Of a DNA stretch of 64,000 bases, positions 33,052 through 41,187 are shown one piece after another. The translations under genes and the position numbers were made by a program. The notes beneath the pieces are model-generated. The model worked only from the letters and a program-made list of their open reading frames with translations, ran no database searches and was not told the origin of the DNA. Origin of the DNA: Sandarakinorhabdus cyanobacteriorum (GTDB taxonomy: Bacteria > Pseudomonadota > Alphaproteobacteria > Sphingomonadales > Sphingomonadaceae); NCBI RefSeq assembly GCF_002251755.1, contig NZ_NOXT01000124.1, forward strand, positions 1-64,000. Reading direction: 5' to 3'. How positions within the stretch are numbered: the first letter of the stretch is position 1; the number at the start of each line of letters is the position of its first letter.

Positions 33052-34731
33052 TTAGCGCGTCAACTTCTTGTACGTCAGCGCGTGCGGACGGTCGGCCGCA
33101 TCACCCAGCCGGCGGCGCTTGTCTTCCTCATACATCTCGAAATTGCCTTCGAACCACTCGACATGGCTGTCGCCTTCAAAGGCCAGGATGTGGGTGGCAA
33201 GGCGGTCAAGGAAGAAGCGGTCGTGGCTGATGACCACGGCGCAGCCGGCAAAGCTTTCCAGCGCCTCTTCCAGCGCGCGCAGGGTTTCGACGTCCAGATC
33301 GTTGGTCGGTTCGTCGAGCAGCAGCACGTTGCCGCCCTTCACCAGCATCTTGGCCATGTGCACGCGGTTGCGTTCACCGCCCGAAAGCTGGCCAACCTTC
33401 TTCTGCTGGTCCACACCCTTGAAGTTGAACGCGCCGACATAGGCGCGGGTCAACACCTCGTTCTTGCCGAAATAGAATTTGTCATTGCCCTGGGAGATTT
33501 CCTCCCACACCGTGGCAGTGGGGTTCAGGGCGTCGCGGCTCTGGTCAACATAGGCCAGCTTCACCGTGTCACCGATGGTGATGTCGCCGCTGTCCGGCGT
33601 TTCCTGGCCGGTGATCATGCGGAACAGCGTGGACTTGCCCGCCCCGTTCGGCCCGATCACGCCCACGATGCCGCCTGGCGGCAGGCTGAAGCTCAGATTT
33701 TCAAACAACAGCTTGTCACCATAGGCCTTGGAGACATTGTTGACCTCGATCACCTTGTTGCCCAGCCGTTCCGGGATCTGGATCAGGATCTGCGCTTCGC
33801 CCAAGCGGCGGTTGGCCTGCTTTTCCACCAGTTCGTCAAAGGCCTTGATACGCGCCTTGCTCTTGGTCTGGCGCGCCTTCGGGCTGGCCCGGATCCACTC
33901 CAGCTCCTGCTTGATGGCCTTTTCGCGGCTGGCGTCCTCGCGCTCTTCCTGCGCCAGGCGCTTCTGCTTGGCCTCCAGCCAATCCGAATAATTGCCTTCA
34001 AACGGAATGGCGCGGCCGCGATCCAGTTCCAGCACCCACTTCACCACATTATCAAGGAAATAGCGGTCGTGGGTGACCAGGATCACCATGCCCTTATATT
34101 CCTGCAGGTGATTTTCCAGCCAGGCGACGCTTTCGGCATCGAGGTGGTTGGTCGGTTCGTCGAGCAGCAGGATTTCCGGCTTTTCCAGCAGCAGCTTGCA
34201 CAGCGCCACGCGGCGGCGTTCCCCGCCCGACAGGCTTTCCACGCCCCAATCGCCGGGCGGGCAGCGCAGCGCGTCCATGGCGATTTCCAGCTGGTTGTCC
34301 AGCGTCCACCCGTCCACGGCGTCGATCTTTTCCTGCAGATCGCCCATCTCGGCCATCAGGGCATCGAAATCGGTGTCGTCCTGCGGATCGGCCATTTCGG
34401 CGCTGATGGCATTGAACCGGTCCACCAGGTCGGCCACGCCGCGCACGCCGTCCATCACGTTCTGCTTGACGGTCTTGTTGGGATCCAATTGCGGTTCCTG
34501 CGGCAGATAACCCACGCGCACGCCTTCGGCCGCCCAGGCTTCGCCCTGATATTCCTTGTCGATGCCGGCCATCACCTTCATCAGCGTCGATTTGCCGGCG
34601 CCGTTGGGGCCGATGATGGCGATCTTGGCGCCCGGCAGGAACGACAGGGTGATGTCGCGGAAACAGGGCTTCTGGGCGCCGGGATAGGTCTTGGAAAGAC
34701 CCTTCATCACGAACGCATATTGATAGGCCAC
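33052..34731 (-). CDS. ettA: Energy-dependent translational throttle protein EttA
   Basis: An ABC-F ATPase that binds the ribosomal E site and gates entry into elongation according to ATP/ADP; 559 residues, the usual EttA length. Walker A GPNGAGKST (41-49) recurs in the second cassette. Signatures are SLSGGERRRVALC and LSGGERNRVHMAK, and Walker B motifs are ILLLDEPTNHLDAES and VLLLDEPTNDLDVET. An arm insertion follows the first Walker A. The start is a GTG (then AYQYAFVMKGLSKTYPG), because the family N-terminus is matched exactly from there and the longer frame is not homologous. The C-terminus stays close to the second cassette, unlike Uup. Confidence 0.95.
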   Translation of the reverse strand: MAYQYAFVMKGLSKTYPGAQKPCFRDITLSFLPGAKIAIIGPNGAGKSTLMKVMAGIDKEYQGEAWAAEGVRVGYLPQEPQLDPNKTVKQNVMDGVRGVADLVDRFNAISAEMADPQDDTDFDALMAEMGDLQEKIDAVDGWTLDNQLEIAMDALRCPPGDWGVESLSGGERRRVALCKLLLEKPEILLLDEPTNHLDAESVAWLENHLQEYKGMVILVTHDRYFLDNVVKWVLELDRGRAIPFEGNYSDWLEAKQKRLAQEEREDASREKAIKQELEWIRASPKARQTKSKARIKAFDELVEKQANRRLGEAQILIQIPERLGNKVIEVNNVSKAYGDKLLFENLSFSLPPGGIVGVIGPNGAGKSTLFRMITGQETPDSGDITIGDTVKLAYVDQSRDALNPTATVWEEISQGNDKFYFGKNEVLTRAYVGAFNFKGVDQQKKVGQLSGGERNRVHMAKMLVKGGNVLLLDEPTNDLDVETLRALEEALESFAGCAVVISHDRFFLDRLATHILAFEGDSHVEWFEGNFEMYEEDKRRRLGDAADRPHALTYKKLTR

Positions 34732-34900
34732 GGGCTCGGCTCCGAATTCAGAAGGTGGGAATGTGGCGCCGCCTTTAACCGAAGGCCGGCCAACGCGCAA
34801 ACCGGGCAAATCGCCCGCGCATGCGCAATTCACCAGCTTGCCGGCAGGCCGGCAAACCCCCAGCAGGGCACATCATCCGAACCCGCAAAAAGGCCCGCCC

Positions 34901-36268
34901 ATGCGCCCTCTGCTCCTCGCCGCCCTGCTGCTCGCCGCCCCGGCACTGGCCCAGCCTGCAGGCCGCATCGAAACCGCCGTGCGCCTGCGCGATGCGGCGC
35001 TGGCCGCCAACCCGGCCTGGCCGCTGCTGGTTGACCTGACCGACAATGTCGGCCCCCGCCTCGCCGGCACGGAGGCGGAAGGCCGTGGCCGCGGCTGGGC
35101 AAAGGCCGCCATGCAGAAACTCGGCCTCACCAACATCCGAGAGGAAGCCTTTCCCATCACCGTCTGGGAACGCGGCCAGGAACAGGCCAGCATCATCGGC
35201 AGCAACCACCGGCTGGCCATCGCGGCGCTGGGCGGCTCCGGTGCCACGCCGGCCACCGGCATCACCGCACCGGTCAGCTGTTTCGACAATCTCGCCGCCC
35301 TGCGCGCCGCCCCCGAAAGCGAAGTGAAGGGCCGCATCATCTTCATCGATCACCGCATGACCGTCACCCAGGATGGCAGCAGCTATGGCATCAACGGCGC
35401 CGTACGGCGGGCCGGCCCGGCGCTGGCAGCGCAAAAGGGGGCCGCCGCCGTGATGATCCGCAGCCTGGGCACCGATTATCACCGCAACCCGCACACCGGC
35501 TCCACCAGCTTCCCGGCCGGCACCGCGCCCATTCCGGCCGTCGCCCTGGCGCTGCCCGATGCCGAACTCGTCGCCCGCCGCTGCGCCGCCGGCCGGCTGG
35601 AGGTGAAGCTCATCTCCACCCCCACCAGCCGCCCCGGCCAATCGGCCAATGTCTCCGGCGAAATCCCCGGCAGCGTCGCCAATGAGGTCGTCGTGCTCGG
35701 CGGCCATCTCGACTCGTGGGACATCGGCCAGGGCGTGTTCGATGATGGCGCCGGCGTGGCCATCACGCTGGCGGCCGCTGCCACCATCAAGGCCGAAACC
35801 GCCCGCACCGGCCAAAGCCCACGCCGCACCATCCGCGTCGTGCTGTGGGGTTCCGAAGAAATCGGTGTTGTCGGCGGCCGCGCCTATGCCGAAGCGCACA
35901 GGCAAGAACAAATCGTGCTGGCCGGCGAAAGCGATTTCGGCGCCGATCGCATCTGGCAAGTGGGATCAAGGGTTGCCGAAGCTGGCGTGCCGCTGTTCGG
36001 CGAGATCGGCGCCGTGCTGGCGCCGCTGGGCATCCAGCCCGATGCCGGCAACAAGGCCGGCGGTGGTGCCGATGTCGGCCCGCTGGCGGCGCTGGGCACC
36101 GGCGTCTTGTCGCTCAATCAGGACGGCACACGCTATTTCGATGTCCACCACACCCCCGATGACACGCTGGACAAGGCGGACCGCGCCCAGCTCGATCAGA
36201 ATGTCGCGGCGTGGACGGCGGCGATCTGGCTTGCGGCCAGCGACGACCGGCCGCTGCGCACGAAATAG
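34901..36268 (+). CDS. Exported M28 family peptidase
   Basis: A 455-residue zinc carboxy/aminopeptidase of the plasma glutamate carboxypeptidase-like M28 group. The signal peptide is MRPLLLAALLLAAPALA. The metal site is H269 (GGHLDSWD), D281 (VFDDGAG), E319/E320 (GSEEIG), a later Asp in ESDFGAD, and the final His in YFDVHHTPDD. A protease-associated-type insertion lies between about 120 and 250. The start was set at the signal peptide Met; a perfect hairpin (TTGCCGGC with GCCGGCAA) lies 45-65 bp upstream. It differs in layout from the M28 enzyme at 6.7-8.0 kb, which has a fibronectin-like tail. Confidence 0.9.
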   Translation: MRPLLLAALLLAAPALAQPAGRIETAVRLRDAALAANPAWPLLVDLTDNVGPRLAGTEAEGRGRGWAKAAMQKLGLTNIREEAFPITVWERGQEQASIIGSNHRLAIAALGGSGATPATGITAPVSCFDNLAALRAAPESEVKGRIIFIDHRMTVTQDGSSYGINGAVRRAGPALAAQKGAAAVMIRSLGTDYHRNPHTGSTSFPAGTAPIPAVALALPDAELVARRCAAGRLEVKLISTPTSRPGQSANVSGEIPGSVANEVVVLGGHLDSWDIGQGVFDDGAGVAITLAAAATIKAETARTGQSPRRTIRVVLWGSEEIGVVGGRAYAEAHRQEQIVLAGESDFGADRIWQVGSRVAEAGVPLFGEIGAVLAPLGIQPDAGNKAGGGADVGPLAALGTGVLSLNQDGTRYFDVHHTPDDTLDKADRAQLDQNVAAWTAAIWLAASDDRPLRTK

Positions 36269-36272
36269 AGGC

Positions 36273-36401
36273 TCAATCCTTGTGATGGAACGGGTCTTGC
36301 CGTTCGCGGCGCATGCGCTCGCCGAACGCGCCGATCAAGGCCCCGAGCAGCAGCGAGAACAGCACAAAGGTGATGTCGGAGGATAGCAGGGATTCCATCA
36401 T
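36273..36401 (-). CDS. Small membrane protein, 42 residues
   Basis: The minus strand encodes MMESLLSSDITFVLFSLLLG followed by ALIGAFGERMRRERQDPFHH and KD before TGA. It has one hydrophobic helix (about 10-26) and a charged, basic then His-rich cytoplasmic tail, a typical single-pass small protein with the N-terminus outside. It begins with two adjacent ATGs; the upstream ribosome site is weak. Third-position GC is high, consistent with real coding. It converges on the M28 gene with a 4-bp gap. Function is unknown. Confidence 0.55.
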   Translation of the reverse strand: MMESLLSSDITFVLFSLLLGALIGAFGERMRRERQDPFHHKD

Positions 36402-36624
36402 TGGGGTACGCCTTACACGGGATATTTCGCCGGCCTTTTACCCCATCGCGACCGCAGCGACCAGCCCCAGTAGCTTTTGTTAACCATGGAAACCAGACGC
36501 AACATATTGGTAAACATGGCATTTCCGGAGGCAGCGGTTCGCCGGCAGGATTGACGGAGCCGGGCGCTGTTGTAACGTGCGGCAACCAAAGGGGTTTTGG
36601 CCCCGGGGTTTTTGGGGAACGGGC

Positions 36625-38349
36625 ATGACAAATCGGGCAATCATCGGGCGCGGCGTGGTGGGCATGGCGGCACTGCTGCTGGCGGGCACGGCCGGTGCGA
36701 CCGAATTCCGCATCACCATGCCGACAGCCGGTGTCGATGCCAGCACAGATGGCCGGCTGATCCTGATCATCACGCCCGATGCCACCAGGGAGCCGCGCTT
36801 TCAGGTCAAGCTCGGCGCCGATGCGCCGCAGGTGCTGGGCATCAATGTCGATGGTCTGAAGCCCGGCGGCAGCGCGACGATCGGCAAGGGCGTGCTGGGC
36901 TATCCGGCCGAAGATCTGGCCCAGGTGCCGGCCGGCACCTACACGGTGCAGGCCGTCCTCCACAAATATCAGACCTACAATCTGGCGACCGGTCACAGCG
37001 TGAAACTGCCGGCCGCCCGCGGCGCCGGCCAGAACTGGCGCGAAGAGCCGGGCAACCTCCTCTCCGAACCGATGAAGGTGACGTTTGATCCGGCCAGCAA
37101 ATCGGTCGTCACCATCCCGCTGACCAAGGTCATCCCGCCGGTGGAGCAGCCGAAGGACAGCGAATTTGTCCGCCATTTCAAGATCAGATCAGAACGCCTG
37201 AGCAAATTCTGGGGCACCGATGTGTTCATCACCGGCCATGTGCTGGTGCCCAAGGATTTCGACAAACACCCCGAGGCGCGCTACCCGCTGATCATCAACC
37301 ACGGCCATTTCCCGGCCGATTTCGGCGGCTTCCGCACCACGCCGCCCGATCCCAACACCCCGTGCGTGCCGGCCCCGCGCTTTTCCGAACCCTGTTACAA
37401 CCGGATCGAGGAGCAGGAGGCGTTTGATCTCTACAAGCGCTGGACGTCCGACAGTTTTCCGCGCTTCCTCATCGTCGAGATTGACCACAGCAATCCCTAT
37501 TATGACGACAGCTATGCGGTGAACTCCGCCAATCTCGGCCCCTATGGCGATGCCATCATGAAGGAATTCGTGCCGGCGCTGGAGGCCAGGTTCCGCGGGC
37601 TGGGCCAGGGCTGGGCGCGCTTCACCTATGGCGGCTCCACCGGCGGGTGGGAGGCGCTCGCCGTCCAGATGTTCTATCCCGATGAATTCAACGGCGCCTT
37701 TGCCGCCTGCCCCGATCCCATTGATTTCCGCCAATATACCAACATCAACCTCTATGCCGACAAGAACGCCTTCTGGCGCGTTGGCCCGTTCGGCAAGGTG
37801 CCGCGCCCGGCCCACCGCAACTATCTCGGCCATGTCGATTACACGGTGGAACAGGAACAGCGGCTGGAACTGGTGCTGGGGGACAAGTCACGCTCTGGCC
37901 AGCAGTGGGATATCTGGGAAGCGGTCTATTCCCCGCAGGGGCCCGATGGCTATCCCCAGCGCATCTTCAACAAGCGCACCGGCGAGATTGATCCCAAGGT
38001 CGCCGAATATTGGCGCGAAAACTTCGATCTCGTCCACATCATGAAGCGCGACTGGAAAACGCTGGGCCCCAAGATCCGCGACAAGGTCTTCCTCTATGTC
38101 GGTGACATGGACAATTATTATCTCAACAACGCCGTCTATCTGGCGGAGGATTTCCTGAAAACCGCCGATCCGCCCTTCCTGGGCGAAATTGCCTATGGTG
38201 ACCGCGCCGAACATTGCTGGAATGGCGATCCCAATCAGCCCAACAAGATCAGCCGCCTGCGGTACCACACCATGTATGTGGACAAGATCCTGAAACGCAT
38301 CGAAGCCGCCGCACCCAAGGGGGCTGATCTGACGAGTTGGCGTTACTGA
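36625..38349 (+). CDS. Large exported esterase/alpha-beta hydrolase
   Basis: A 574-residue protein with a signal peptide (GVVGMAALLLAGTAGA). After an N-terminal beta domain (about 20-200) comes an alpha/beta-hydrolase domain. HGHFPADFGGF resembles an oxyanion-hole loop, and the nucleophile elbow is YGGSTGGW with S338. An acid is likely near YVGDMDNYY, and a candidate catalytic His is in DRAEHCWNG. Overall it looks like the esterase-D-like/putative-esterase group rather than a lipase. The start was chosen at the Met before the signal peptide. The next small gene starts in its stop codon (TGATG). The substrate is unknown. Confidence 0.8.
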   Translation: MTNRAIIGRGVVGMAALLLAGTAGATEFRITMPTAGVDASTDGRLILIITPDATREPRFQVKLGADAPQVLGINVDGLKPGGSATIGKGVLGYPAEDLAQVPAGTYTVQAVLHKYQTYNLATGHSVKLPAARGAGQNWREEPGNLLSEPMKVTFDPASKSVVTIPLTKVIPPVEQPKDSEFVRHFKIRSERLSKFWGTDVFITGHVLVPKDFDKHPEARYPLIINHGHFPADFGGFRTTPPDPNTPCVPAPRFSEPCYNRIEEQEAFDLYKRWTSDSFPRFLIVEIDHSNPYYDDSYAVNSANLGPYGDAIMKEFVPALEARFRGLGQGWARFTYGGSTGGWEALAVQMFYPDEFNGAFAACPDPIDFRQYTNINLYADKNAFWRVGPFGKVPRPAHRNYLGHVDYTVEQEQRLELVLGDKSRSGQQWDIWEAVYSPQGPDGYPQRIFNKRTGEIDPKVAEYWRENFDLVHIMKRDWKTLGPKIRDKVFLYVGDMDNYYLNNAVYLAEDFLKTADPPFLGEIAYGDRAEHCWNGDPNQPNKISRLRYHTMYVDKILKRIEAAAPKGADLTSWRY

Positions 38350-38663
38350 TGGCTCGCCAGCCGCGTCGCCCTGCCCGGGAACCGGTCACGCCAACCCCCG
38401 TGGCGGGGCCGCTGCCTGGCCTGTATCGCGTGCAGCGCAACCAGATGCTGCAGGCGGTGCTGCTGCCGCTGCTCTTCTGGCTGTTGCCCTGGCCCCAGCC
38501 GCTGCGCCTCGTTGGCATCATCCTGTCGCCACTGGCACTGGCGCTGAACCTGCTGCTGATCTGGCTGATCAAGTGCCCGGCCTGTGGCAAGCGGCTGATG
38601 GTGAACGGCCTCACCATCTTTCCCCGCCACAAATGCCCGCACTGCCGGCAAGTCGTGGCATGA
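38349..38663 (+). CDS. Small membrane protein with a zinc ribbon
   Basis: A 104-residue protein. A proline-rich N-terminus is followed by two close hydrophobic segments (about 35-75: LLPLLFWLLPWP and LALALNLLLIWLI). The C-terminal cytoplasmic zinc ribbon has cysteine pairs CPACGKRL and KCPHCRQ. It is coupled to the esterase gene by a one-base overlap. I do not recognise a family; such proteins may be membrane-anchored binding modules. Confidence 0.65.
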   Translation: MARQPRRPAREPVTPTPVAGPLPGLYRVQRNQMLQAVLLPLLFWLLPWPQPLRLVGIILSPLALALNLLLIWLIKCPACGKRLMVNGLTIFPRHKCPHCRQVVA

Positions 38664-38670
38664 TATAGGT

Positions 38671-38718
38671 CCTCCCTGCCCGCAGGGCGGGGAGGTGGCG
38701 CCGAAGGCGACGGAGGGG
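38671..38718. repeat. Single copy of the dispersed GC-rich repeat
   Basis: CCTCCCTGCCCGCAGGGCGG begins a palindromic head and is followed by GGAGGTGGCGCCGAAGGCGACGGAGGGG. This is the same architecture as the tandem array at 6.2-6.6 kb, with a different palindrome core. It lies between convergent genes. Confidence 0.8.
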
Positions 38719-38760
38719 CCACTGGCGTCGGGGCGCAACGCAAAGCCCCCCAACCCCTCT

Positions 38761-40818
38761 TCACCCGCCGCGCAGCATGGCCACGCCGGCATCCCGATCA
38801 AACAGATAGAGCAACAGCCGCGCCGCCTGCCCGCGCGCACCGTCCAGCCCGCCATCCCGGTCCAGCAACAGCCGCGCATCGGCCCGCGCCATGCCCACAT
38901 AGTGCTGCACCCGGACCGGATCGGCAAAGCGGAATGCCTCCTCCCCCGATTGGCGCGTGCCCAATATCTCGCCCGCCCCGCGCAGCTTCAGATCCTCCTC
39001 GGCAATGCGAAAGCCGTCATTGGTCTCCCGCATCAGCTTCAGCCGGCTGCGCGCCGTTTCCGACAGTTCGTCCCCCCGCAGCAGCAGGCAGCGCGACAGG
39101 CCGCTGCCCCGCCCCACCCGGCCACGCAACTGGTGCAACTGTGCCAGGCCAAAACGCTCCGCCGCCTCGATGATCATCAGCGTGGCGTTGGGCACATCCA
39201 CCCCCACTTCGATCACCGTGGTCGCCACCAGCAGCGCGAGGCGCCCGGCGGCGAAATCCGCCATCACCGCGTCTTTCTCCGGCCCCTTCATCTGGCCGTG
39301 CACCAGCCCCACGCGCGCTTCGCCCAGCCGCGCCTTCAAAAACGCCGCGCGCGTGGTCGCCGCCGCCTCGTCCGCATCCTCGCTGCCTTCCACCAGCGGG
39401 CACACCCAATAGGCCTGGCCGCCACCCTCAACATGCCGCGCCAGCCCGGCGATCAGCTCCTCCAGCCGCTCCGGCCCCATCACCCGCGTCTCGATCGGCT
39501 GCCGGCCGGGCGGACGCTCGTCGATCATGCTCTGGTCCATCTCGCCAAAGCGGGTCAGCGCCAGGCTGCGCGGGATCGGCGTGGCCGTCATCGCCAGCAC
39601 ATGTGGCGGCGTGCGCCCCTTGGCCGCCAGCGTCAGCCGCTGCGCCACGCCAAAGCGGTGCTGTTCGTCCACCACCACCAGGCCAAGATCATGATAATCC
39701 ACCGCCTCCTGGAAGATGGCGTGGGTGCCGACCAGCAGGTTGATGCGCCCCGCCGCCAGATCGGCCAGCAACTGCTCGCGCACCTTGCCCTTGTCCCGCC
39801 CGGTCAGCAGCGCGATGCGGATGCCCAAATCAGCGCCCAGCTTGATCAGCGTCGCATGATGCTGGCGCGCCAAAATCTCGGTCGGCGCCAGCAACGCCGC
39901 CTGCGCGCCCGATTCAATCGCGGCCAGGCAGGCAAACAGCGCCACCAGCGTCTTGCCCGAACCGACATCGCCCTGCACCAGCCGCAGCATCGGCTCGGCC
40001 TGCGCCATGTCCCCCAAAATCTCGCCGATCACCCGGGTCTGCGCCCCGGTCAGCGGCCAGGGCAGCCGGCTGCGCAGTGCGTCGGCCAGTTGCCCGGTGC
40101 CCGGCAGCGCGCGGCCCTTGCGGCTGCGCGCCCGCTGCCGCACCAGCATCAACGCCAGTTGGTTGGCCAGCAACTCGTCATAGGCCAGGCGGTCGCGGCC
40201 CCTTTCCATCCGGTGCGCCGCGGCCAGGCTCTCGGCAAAGCCGGCCCAGCCCTGCCGCGCCAGCACGCTGGGTTCGATCCATTCCGGCAGCGCGGGCACC
40301 CGGCCCAGCGCCTCGGCCACCAACTGGCCCATGCGCCGGTTGGTCACCCCTTCGGTCAGTGGATAGACCGGCTCGCGCGTCTGCCCCGGCGGGCCGGCAT
40401 CCATCGCCGCCACCTCGGGATGGGCGATCTGCAACTTCTGGCCATAACGGTCGAGCTTGCCGGTGATGCGCTTTTCGACGCCAATCGGCAGCCGCGTCTG
40501 CGCCCAGCTCGCCGTCTGCCCGAAATAGACGAGGTCCACCCATTGCCCGCCCCGGTCCACCGCCGCGACGCGCAGCGGGCTGCGCGGCCCGCCCCGGTCA
40601 TGCCGCGCCGGGGTCAGCGGCACGATCACCGGCTGCCCCACCAGCGTCTCGTCCAGCCGCTCCACCGACTGGCGCTCGATCATCATCGTCGGCAGGTGAA
40701 AGGCCAGATCGATCACCCGGGCGATCTTCAGCCGCGCCAATTGCCGCACCTGCGCCGATCCAACGCCCTTCAGGGCGCTGACTTCGGCGAACAATGGGTT
40801 GAGGATATCCGGGCGCAT
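38761..40818 (-). CDS. recG: ATP-dependent DNA helicase RecG
   Basis: A 685-residue branch-migrating helicase that regresses stalled forks and processes Holliday junctions. The N-terminal wedge/OB domain is followed by superfamily 2 motifs: Walker A GDVGSGKT, the DEQH box in VVVDEQHRFGVAQR, motif III TATPIPRSLALT, and C-terminal motif VI QLHQLRGRVGRG. RecG-typical GETLARQHHA-like motif Ia appears as TEILARQHHATL. It converges with the small zinc-ribbon gene and diverges from sdhE with an 80-bp gap. mfd, which shares the helicase module, lies just beyond sdhE. Confidence 0.95.
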   Translation of the reverse strand: MRPDILNPLFAEVSALKGVGSAQVRQLARLKIARVIDLAFHLPTMMIERQSVERLDETLVGQPVIVPLTPARHDRGGPRSPLRVAAVDRGGQWVDLVYFGQTASWAQTRLPIGVEKRITGKLDRYGQKLQIAHPEVAAMDAGPPGQTREPVYPLTEGVTNRRMGQLVAEALGRVPALPEWIEPSVLARQGWAGFAESLAAAHRMERGRDRLAYDELLANQLALMLVRQRARSRKGRALPGTGQLADALRSRLPWPLTGAQTRVIGEILGDMAQAEPMLRLVQGDVGSGKTLVALFACLAAIESGAQAALLAPTEILARQHHATLIKLGADLGIRIALLTGRDKGKVREQLLADLAAGRINLLVGTHAIFQEAVDYHDLGLVVVDEQHRFGVAQRLTLAAKGRTPPHVLAMTATPIPRSLALTRFGEMDQSMIDERPPGRQPIETRVMGPERLEELIAGLARHVEGGGQAYWVCPLVEGSEDADEAAATTRAAFLKARLGEARVGLVHGQMKGPEKDAVMADFAAGRLALLVATTVIEVGVDVPNATLMIIEAAERFGLAQLHQLRGRVGRGSGLSRCLLLRGDELSETARSRLKLMRETNDGFRIAEEDLKLRGAGEILGTRQSGEEAFRFADPVRVQHYVGMARADARLLLDRDGGLDGARGQAARLLLYLFDRDAGVAMLRGG

Positions 40819-40898
40819 GGCTATGCCCCATCAGATAGCACCGCGCTGGCCATTTGAAACGCCCGCGCGGCATTATCGTTTGTGAAGAGGCCAGTGCC

Positions 40899-41183
40899 AT
40901 GAACGACAATCTGCCCGATGATCTGGCCCTGCGCCTTCGCCGCGCCAAATATCGCGCCTGGCACCGCGGCACCAAGGAAGCCGATCTGGTGGTCGGCGGC
41001 TTTTTCGACCGGCATCATGCCAGTTGGGACGAAGCCGCCATGGCCTGGTTTGAAGTGATCCTGCAGGAACAGGATGTCGATATCCTCGCCTGGGCCTTTG
41101 GCACCACGCCGCCGCCGGCCTATCTCGATGGACCGTGGATGCAGGCGCTGATGAAGCTGGATTTCGTCGAGATCAGCCGCTGA
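40899..41183 (+). CDS. sdhE: Succinate dehydrogenase assembly factor SdhE
   Basis: A 94-residue Sdh5/SdhE-family protein that promotes covalent FAD attachment to the succinate dehydrogenase flavoprotein. The family motif RGTKEADLVVGGFF corresponds to the RGxxE region that contacts the flavoprotein. A helical bundle and FEVILQEQDVDILAWAFG follow. The start was set at the Met of MNDNLPDDLALRLRRAKY, since a longer frame lacks family similarity. It precedes mfd with only 4 bp between and diverges from recG, an arrangement I recall from other alphaproteobacteria. Confidence 0.92.
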   Translation: MNDNLPDDLALRLRRAKYRAWHRGTKEADLVVGGFFDRHHASWDEAAMAWFEVILQEQDVDILAWAFGTTPPPAYLDGPWMQALMKLDFVEISR

Positions 41184-41187
41184 AGCG

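Noticed and set aside
36413-36514. 34-codon minus-strand frame ending RPAKYPV upstream of the small membrane protein
   Set aside because: No ribosome site and no composition support; too short to defend.
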